DNA of 64,000 nucleotides from Linnemannia hyalina (Eukaryota > Mortierellomycota > Mortierellomycetes > Mortierellales > Mortierellaceae), in assembly GCA_019671135.1 (NCBI GenBank), contig JAHRHY010000015.1, forward strand, positions 744,001 through 808,000, read 5' to 3'. The position numbers were made by a program, and so were the translations under genes. The notes under the pieces were generated by a model. The model searched no databases, had not been told where the DNA came from, and saw only the letters and a program-made list of their open reading frames with translations. Positions 56,341 through 64,000 of the stretch are shown piece by piece (the first letter of the stretch is position 1; each line of letters starts with the position of its first letter).

Positions 56341-58402
56341 ATGATTCGTGATGAAACCGCCTTCCAGGCACAGGCAGCCTTGGACCAGCTTGCTGCGACT
56401 GCTCATGCGACTGCCCTTTCTGCGGCTGCAGCACCGGCCACACCAACAACTCCCTCCACCCCAACCACCACGACCTCCACAGCACCAGGAACAGCAGCAA
56501 CAGCAACCGCAACCGCAACAGCAGGTGCACCACTCGATCCTGCCGAAGTCCTCAAGAAGGACCTCATGAGCCAGCGCGTCCGTAACGACAACAGGGAGCG
56601 TAAAAAGCGATGGAGAGAAGCAAACGAGGATCGCAGTAAGTTTTTTTTTTATAGTAGACTGCCCCTTCTGACCCCTCTGACACTATCCACACCCTTCTCC
56701 TCCTCTCCTCAGCGTACATACACATACAGGACAAAGGAACAAAGCAACTTCAAAAACAACAACACCTCCAAAGCTTGATTGTGTTCTCTACACCTCTTCC
56801 TCTTCATTCAGCTTCATACCCTCCCTCTCTTTTCCCCCCTCTATCGTTCGTCGTCACCTTTTCTCGTGGCTGTGTGCAGAGTTGATTCCTGAAGAGAGTC
56901 GGTACAGATGATGTGAGGCTGATTGCTAGATTCAGACTCATTCTCATTGGACATCCTTGTTCATATCTTTTTATACGCCAGCGGCTGCGCGTACATATGT
57001 TTTGTTGTAGTTGATGTTGTTCGACCGGTTGTTTTTGCAACGATTTCGTCTTGGTTCCCAATGATGCTTGAGTGTTGTTGTTATCCACAAGAAGCACAAG
57101 AAGCGCAAGAAGCGCAACGAGTTTCCGGACCCCTCTTCTCTCTGTCTCTCTCTCTTGTTGTTTTTCTCTTTTTTTCACATTCTATCTCCCCCTTCCCCCC
57201 CATACCCCTGGATAACGAAGTAAAGCACTCTATGGTTGGTTCTTTCGAGATACGAGCTTCTCGTAGATGCAGTCTTTGAGCAAGCGAGAAGCAGAGTGGT
57301 GTTCAAAAAAACAAAAAAAATAGTAGTCCCATCACAAAAGAACCAGTCCCTCTTCACTTGCCCAAGGCAAGGTTCGTCCGAGGGCGGTTAGGAAACAGTC
57401 CCCTTGTTCTTTCCCCTCTTCTTCGTTTCTTGCTCCTCCTCTCTCTTGCTCACTTCGGCACTCAGCTCAGCAGATTCCTCAGCAGCAGTGATGTTATTCT
57501 TTTTTCCTAGTCCGCTTTGTGTTTCTTTTTTTTTTGCGCTCTCAACGCTGTCGACAGACAACCCAAAGGTTTTTTTGTGACGTGTGTTTGTTGATATCCG
57601 CCGTCACGATTCCTATTGGCAAAGCCCAACCTTGAGGGTCACACCTCCCTCTCCTTGCCACTTAATCACCATTGGTCACATATCTTACAACACTCGCTCG
57701 CGCAGATACGCTTGCATATCATTCATTACTAATGACACTCACTAACCTACCCGACTACTCAATGTGTTCAACTAAATAGACAAGGACAATGATTTGCGGT
57801 GCAGAGTCAACAAGCGGGCAAACAAGCTGTTTGGCAAGCAGGAGAGTGAACACAAGTCGCGCTGGATCGAGGAAGAGTTTGGAAAGCGCCAGATGAAGCG
57901 CAAGGACAAGGAGAGGCGGAGAAACCCCAACTCGGCTGGATCGATGGAACCAACACCCGCTCCTACCACACCAACGGTTTCTCTGAACGAGCACCTTGCG
58001 CTTCACCAACAGGCACAGGCTGCAGCCCAGGCGGCAGCCGTCCAAGCACAGGCCCAGGCCCAGGCCCAGGCTCACCAACTGCAAGCAAGCCAACTCGCAC
58101 ACCCCCAGTTTGATCCTTCAACGGTCAAGACAGCGCTGGCGCTGAATGATTTGGTCAAGAAGAACGGCAGCCATCTGGACCTTGCGCAACTCACTGGTGT
58201 CTTGACCGACCCCAACCTGGCACGTCAGCTGATCGAGATCGAGGCCAACAACCCAGCAACACAAGCATCGGCTACCATGATGGTCATGAACACTCAAATT
58301 AAGTCTGAACACGAGTCTAAGGCTGGCCATATGATGGATGCCGATTACCCCATGGATGCTGTCCTCACCCTGATGCAGCTCAACGGCAGCTGGAAGGCTT
58401 AA
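56341..58402 (+). CDS. DUF3020-type basic nuclear protein
   Basis: Two exons, 56341-56635 and 57780-58402, close in phase; 305 residues. The intron of 1144 bases cuts exactly through the conserved domain, and joining restores EANEDRNKDNDLRCRVNKR. An Ala/Thr-rich, disordered N-terminus precedes the domain at about 80-145. Its features are RNDNRERKKRWREANEDR, then RANKLFGKQESEHK, then WIEEEFGKRQMKRKDKERRR. This strongly basic segment, with an RKKRWRE start and a KRKDKERRR end, is the fungal DUF3020 motif. It is thought to act in DNA or RNA binding and nuclear import, but no biochemical role is established to my knowledge. The rest is Ala/Gln-rich (QAQAQAQAQAHQLQ) with a helical region LARQLIEIEANNP and a C-terminal DAVLTLMQLNGSWKA. 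A transcription regulator is plausible, by inference. Confidence 0.8.
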
Positions 58403-58967
58403 CGACAAGCACGGATGGACGAAAGATAAGAAGGAAGGATCGAAGGAAGGAGCAGGTGGAGGATCTCGGGTCACTACTTTTTTTTGTTGTTCTTTTACTC
58501 TTTTATTCATAACTACCCCAGCGCTACTCTCTCTACTTTTTTCTTACTTACTTCTCATTCTCTCCTCTTTCAATACAACATATTTGCACACACACACACA
58601 CACTCCATACTACCCCACTACCACCATACACACACGCTGCACACTTTGCACGCACACATTCTCCACACTCTCTCTCCCTTGCACAGCTCATCTAACTATA
58701 AAGCACAACCTTTTTTCAAAACGTGTTAAACTGCAAGCGCTCTCCTTCCCTTTTCTCTCGCGTAGAAAACCAACCATCAACCTCCTTCCTTGTACATCAG
58801 GATCCTCTCCTCCTCCTCCTCTCTCATTCTACCACATCCCGTTTTCGCATATCCTCTTTCATTCACCACACAACATACAAAGCTATTCTAGTTTCATTCT
58901 CTTTCCCCCTCAAAGAAAAATAATAATATTCATTTCTATCAACAAATCAATGGCGCTTTTTTAAAAA
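58403..58967. other. Convergent intergenic region with CA microsatellite
   Basis: This lies between the stops of the DUF3020 gene and TERT. It is pyrimidine-rich on the plus strand, with a CA run at 58587-58603. No gene was seen. Confidence 0.5.
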
Positions 58968-61900
58968 CTATCTATACCGAATATCATCCATGATACAATT
59001 CCGCGGATCATTGACCGCCGAAAACAACATCCTCTTAAAAAACGCCTTCTTCTCCTCAACCTCTAACCTGTCTACAATCTTCGTCCTCAAATACTTTTTC
59101 AACGGCGCGTACACAAACTCGGGCATCCGACTCGAACCCTGACCTAATCCGGGGCCAGGTTGGCTCTGACCTTGTCGTTCGGGTAAGGTCTTGAGGAATG
59201 CGGTGGCGCCTAACCAGAAGACGTGGCGTTCGTAGACGCGGAATTCGACGCCGGCTTCAATTCCAACTTTTGAACGACGGCTGTTGTGGAGGAGGCCGTA
59301 GGCTGCTCGGAAGATGCCTGTGACGATCTCGGGGAGGTCTGTGGGGTCGATGATGATGTTTTGGCGGTAGTTGATCCGGTTCTGCGAGGAAGAAGAAGAA
59401 GAGGAGGAGGACGAGGAGGAGGAGGAAGAGGAGGAAGAAGAAGAAGAGCGGTAGGAAAGGGCGGGGTCGAGGAAGAGTTCAAGGATGTAGGCGTGAAACT
59501 TCATGGCGCAGAAGATAAAGTTCTGGTAGATGTTGAGGAACACTCTTGCGTGGGAGTTGTAGGTCGTGTCCGAGAATGACATCTGGCACATGTGTTGCAT
59601 CGCTCTAATTATCATACGAAAAAAATAGATGAGAGAGGTGGTTCATTGGTGAGTTTTGAAAGGGGGTGAGGTGTGGACCAAAGTTTCATGTTAGAACGGT
59701 GACGCGAGAGGAATAAGAAGAGGATGTGCTTACTTTTTCATCTTGAGAACGATAGCATAGCCGGCTTGGACGTTTTTGCTGGGTTGCATGTTTCGCGATA
59801 CGGTCAACAAGTCACGGATGTCTATTCGAGTTTAAAGGGACGCGGAAATGGTGGAGGAAAACGCGTCAGTACGCATGAGACAGATATCACAATGTGTAAC
59901 TGATCGAGCAACAAAAAATATCAAGAGTGGTCAAGCTTACCGTCCCCATCGTATCGAGTATAGTCAGCACGGATCTCCAACGTCTTTGTGTGCAATAGGA
60001 ACCCACAATAAGGAAAGTCTATCCCACAAATCAGTATCGAAAAGAGCGCGTTGTTAAAACAAAGCACGTAGAAAAGGGCGCTCATGCTCCCAAGATACCA
60101 TAAGTACTTCATCATTGTAAGCACATACCATTGCCTTGACACTGCTGGGCAGGTTGAGCATTACTCAGCAAGACGTCAAAGTTGGTGACCGTCTTGCTTT
60201 CATTGATGAAGCATCCAAACTCTGGGTGTCCGGCTGCCATGATCCTTAAGAACTCTATCGATTTGTCCTTGTCGTGACTGATGAACAAAAAGTCGTCCGC
60301 CAGACGCACCAGTGCCTAAGGGGAGAGAGAGATTCACCAGAAGAAAAAGAAAAAAAACGGTATCAGATAACGATTGACGCGTGTGTCTTAAGTGAAGAAG
60401 GATGATAGCGAGATTAAGATTTACAGAATCGTCACTCTGAGTGAGGTGTGAAAGTTTTCTTTTTTCCATCTCGTCGTAAAAGAACCTATCGATGGGGAAG
60501 AAAACCAAAAATGAAAAAGACGCGTTTTAGCATCCATATCACACGTCAAAGATTCTTAAAAGTGGCCTTCCCGCATAGTGACAAACCTGCAGAGCGCTGG
60601 GGAGAGTTTCGATCCTTGAGGAATGCCCGTTGCCTGCTTATAAAAGTGTCGTCCAAACTTGACAACGTTCTCCCGAACATGCTCCATGATCATACTTATA
60701 AGTACATCCTTGCGCTCACTCGAATGTACAACCTATAGTTATCCCGTAGAAAAAGAAGAAATAGATTGAGTGCCAAACTCTGGCTATCGCGACGTTTGCA
60801 TCGTCATACCTCACAGAGTCAGCGTCGCTTACCTTGTCGACGAAGACGGCGTGTTTGGAAAATACTGCTTGTTCATGAGCAAAGTCGAGGAAGTGGGGGA
60901 TGTCGTCGGGGGCGGTAGCGTTGGCGTGGAACCGTTTCATCATCCGCCCGTTCGCAGGGTTCACCTTCGAGTGCCGATGTATAACGTACTTGTCCTATGA
61001 ACAAATCCAAAGGAAGCGCACGACGGCAAAGTGGTAAATCGTGTGTTCACTGAGAGGACGCTCGTTAACAAAAATGCGATGATCGATATAGTTACTTACC
61101 TCTTTCAGAGTCTCGTAAATGAGATGGAGCAAGTTCTCCTGGTTGATCGAGTCGAACGCCTTTTTGATATCGACTTTTACCATGTACAGTCTTTGCCTAA
61201 ATAAAGGATTGAATGTTAGTATCTCTCAGCACACCAAAAAAAAGAAGTTTGTCAAGAAATACGGGCAAGAGACTTACTGGCTGCGCGTGGACGAACCAAC
61301 AAGTTTTTCTTTGGCCTTTTTGAGTCGATGAAAAAGGTCACTCATCCCTATGGCCGATGAACACTTCATCTGCCGACTCCTCTCATACGCCAGGACCAAG
61401 GACGCCGTTTTCAGTCGATCGTTTGTCGATTTATAGTTTCCCGCAGATCCTCCATTGACCTACATCGCAGATATTGAACAAAGAAGTCAGGGTTTAAATA
61501 GAAACGCCTCCAAACCTGATACAACACCGCCAGACTTAAAAAAAATCAAAGGCACAGAGCCAAACATACCAGTCTAGGTGCCCTTCGACCAAGGTTGATA
61601 ATAGGCCGAAGGTCGTTTGTCTTTGGAAGGAACCTGACTTTAGAATAAACGCTGTTGCACACCGAAACTTCTTCCTATTCAACACGCAGAGACAGGGACA
61701 CAATAAAAGAGGCGTAATATCAGAGTAATGTACAAGAAGATCTCAATTAAGCCAGTGAACAAGAGGGGAAGTAGAAGCATTGTCTTACTGGCTCCATTCT
61801 GATAAACATCTTGCCCTGGATAGAGTTCACGGCAGACTGTGTGATGATTCGCCACAGCCCATGTCGATAATAAAAGAGTTTGTTGCGCTGGTACGAGCTG

Positions 61901-64000
61901 TCCGTCACGTAAAATGTGGCCTAATAGATTTGCAAGTGCGCCGCGTCATGTTAGAATGATTTCTCAGAACGTGGCAAAATTAATCGTAGTAACAAGAACG
62001 CGTGAAGAGGTAAAACAAGAAGAAGAGAAAAGTTACCCGAAGTAACGGCATGAGGAAACCTTCAAAAATCCAGTAGACAAACTCGTGCAGGATCTCGTGC
62101 TGTTTGTCAGACGCCGTCGGAGCAATATGACAGACTGGGCGCCCTTCATGGACTCGGTGCGAATCCTGGAGCCACTCGCACTCGCTCAACTTGAAACCTT
62201 GAAGCGCGTACTGCAGTGGCAGAGTCTCAAACTTGCGAAGTCGAATAAACCGTGTCATTGCTAAAGTATCAGAGACGGTGTTTTGATTAGGTATGTTGTT
62301 GATCGAAGCATGAGTATTGAAGGGAGCGTGGTCGATAAGCAGCAACGTGACATGGCTATGTTTTTCTCTCTTTAGTACCTCGCAGTATGACGGCCCGGTT
62401 ATCGGTCGATCCGAACATGGCCAGAGGAATGACTTTCTTTACGACTGCATGGACGAATGATGTCACCTGCACGCAAAGTGAGAGATACGAACATGTCAGT
62501 AAGAGCTGCACAAAGAAGTTCAACGCGATCATCGCGTAGTACACAGGTTAACGCCTTACCTGATCGAAGGAAGAGAAACTCGTCAAAAGAGAAGCGACGT
62601 TTGTCTGTGCGCTCTCTGGTGCATTGTCAATCGCCTAGAGGTATGAAGTTTGGAGAGCGTCATATCAGTCAATGGTTTATATCAAACCTGCAAACAAAGG
62701 ATAGGAGATATCGCCACAAAAAAAAAGATTGAGCGAATCAAAAAGCCTACCGCGACTGGGCAATAGTATTGAAGCAAGGCCATGGATCGACACTTTTGGT
62801 TAAGGACAAGCATCTCCTCCACCAGAGTTCTCATGGAGCGCAACCGCCAGCCTCCTGCCGCTTTTTTCTTCGCCCTTTCAGTCCTATATTTGATTTTGCC
62901 AATGGTTTGACGCGTATCGGGCAACCATCCCGATGAAGGCACGGAAGGTGAGAAAACATTTTGAAGTCCATGTTGCTTGGGAAACATTCGCTTCATCTGA
63001 ATATCCACAATCGCCTTCAGGTCTGGAACATAGTCCGCCGGCTTAAAGCTGTCGTCTATTCGGCAAGTTCATTATGCGGAGCAAATTAGTCACGATAACA
63101 GCATGGTAATAACGCAACACAGATAGTAGACATAGCAAAATAAATCGGCGCAGGAGCACTCTAGCTGATGTACTTACAGTCGGCAAGCAGAAAGTTACGA
63201 AGCATCACGCTTTCGATATGGTATCGTCGCGCATAAAAGATCCTGGACCGCTGGAACGATATTGCCGACGGCGATATGGCGGCTCTTGGGTTTGTAACCC
63301 TGTCCTTGTCTTTGTCACCGTCGCTATTATTATTCTTCCGTCTCTTGGCTGCTGTCGGTGCACACTCCAATGCGTGTCCTTCCGATTTCCGCTTGTCGTT
63401 CGAAACAGCACGTCGTTTTGCAGCCGGTGGCGATGTGTCCTTCGAGTAATGAGTATCGGATGTGGCTGAAGAGGGAGTAAGATCGGCAGGGCGCTTCCTG
63501 GTTGAGAGGCTTTGAAGGACTTCTTGTTGTATGAGCTGTTTCGAGACATGCTGTTCGCTGATAGCTGGTCCTGTGATTTGGCAGTAGCAATTATTGGGTA
63601 GCGCCGCAAAGATAGAGGTTTGTGTCAAAAGATAGGCCATCGCAGGTTGACCTATCCTATATGCAAGGGTAGCATGTAAGAGTTAGATATTTAATCAAGA
63701 AAAGATCATATACGCTTCTTTCATGGCACAACGCGCAACAGATCAGATGCATACCGTCGCAAAAGAGTCTCCCAGTGCTCTGAACGAACAAATGTCTCGA
63801 GGGTGTTCTTGTGGTACGGCTGGGCTCTCTGATCTGAGATTCGTCTTATCTAAGCGACATATATAATGGTAATGTCGCGATGGCGGTTAATTCTCTGTTT
63901 TGTTGCCTATTGTAGTCGACGACTTGTAAAAAAGAAACGGTGCGTAAAGACATACCGACTTATACCCGACCGCCAATATGTTGTATTTTCCGATGGGCCA
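58968..64000 (-). CDS. TERT: Telomerase reverse transcriptase (5' part outside window)
   Basis: This intron-rich gene enters the window inside the TEN domain (GKYNILAVGYKS; then NTLETFVRSEHWETLLRR, MAYLLTQTSIFAALPNNCYC). A basic disordered linker (KRPADLTP, AAKRRAVSNDKRK) leads to the RNA-binding domain: RSRIFYARRY, KQHGLQNVFS, CP-like CRSMALLQYYCP, VIPLAMFGSTDNRAVI and T motif FVYWIFEGFLMPLLR. The RT fingers have FLPKTNDLRPI. Palm motif A is VKVDIKKAFDSI (61180-61145), B' is GIPQGSKLSPAL (about 60627-60595), C is VRLADDFLFI (ADD at 60300-60292), and E is DFPYCGFLLHTKTLEI. Both catalytic Asp motifs are present. The thumb (MSFSDTTYNSHARVFLNIYQ onward) ends at a stop at 58968 and contains a run of about 22 serines (59387-59450). 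TERT copies the telomerase RNA template onto chromosome ends. Motif C usually reads VDD or IDD in TERTs, so ADD is unusual. Confidence 0.95.
59387..59450 (-). repeat. Serine-codon repeat (TCT/TCC)n in the TERT thumb
   Basis: About 22 consecutive serine codons, mixed TCT, TCC and TCG, lie between SYR and QNRINYR of the C-terminal extension. The mixed codons argue for an old, selected protein tract rather than fresh slippage. Confidence 0.85.

Overview
The window is nuclear DNA of a filamentous fungus. The genes carry many short GT-AG introns with PyTNAY-type branch points, the leaders are pyrimidine-rich, GC content is near 50%, and the products include fungal families (Ssb-type Hsp70, TOK-like K+ channel, Pho85 and a Pho85-type cyclin, Lon with a C-terminal peroxisomal signal). 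A Dnmt2 and a NELF-B homologue, together with the low-complexity Q/N/S tracts, suggest an early-diverging lineage. Mortierellomycota is my best guess, by inference only. No rRNA, tRNA, CRISPR array, transposon or virus-derived gene was found.

Layout, left to right. (1) 1-2278 (-): SCF-type F-box/WD40 protein, cut by the window edge. (2) 2792-4811 (-): Dnmt2/TRDMT1 tRNA methyltransferase, divergent from (3) 5459-8117 (+): ribosome-associated Hsp70 Ssb. (4) 9261-9788 (-): small serine-rich orphan. (5) 10426-14055 (-): GPI ethanolamine-phosphate transferase 3 (PIG-O/Gpi13). (6) 14317-19278 (-): Atos/FAM214-family regulator with a HORMA-like N-terminal half. (7) 20186-20935 (+): cysteine-rich GPI-anchored secreted protein. 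(8) 21087-24054 (-): NELF-B/COBRA1 homologue with about eleven exons. (9) 25093-29243 (+): TOK-like outward-rectifier K+ channel with a very long cytosolic tail. (10) 29244-33685: long stretch without a convincing gene. (11) 33686-38381 (+): RhoGAP-like protein with a low-complexity tail. (12) about 38670-39501 (-): short spliced orphan gene with unresolved 5' end. (13) 40053-41610 (-): Pho85 CDK with a glutamine-rich tail. (14) 42484-45436 (-): vacuolar-type single-pass membrane protein (DUF3712-like). (15) 45437-49709: long leader/intergenic region. (16) 49710-51887 (+): Pho85-type (Pcl) cyclin. (17) 52682-55985 (+): peroxisomal Lon protease ending SRM. (18) 56341-58402 (+): DUF3020-type basic nuclear protein. 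(19) 58968-64000 (-): telomerase reverse transcriptase, cut by the right edge inside its TEN domain.

This is a housekeeping region of unrelated cellular genes, not an operon or island. Functional links visible in it are the Pho85 kinase lying about 8 kb from a candidate cyclin partner, a vacuolar-membrane candidate between them, and Gpi13 plus a GPI-anchored substrate-type protein. The most unusual content is the fungal NELF-B (a promoter-proximal pausing factor absent from yeasts), the polyQ Pho85, the TERT with ADD in motif C and a polyserine insert in the thumb, and the Atos protein with a HORMA-like region. Exon borders were set by hand from splice sites and reading-phase agreement. Where every phase closes I state it.
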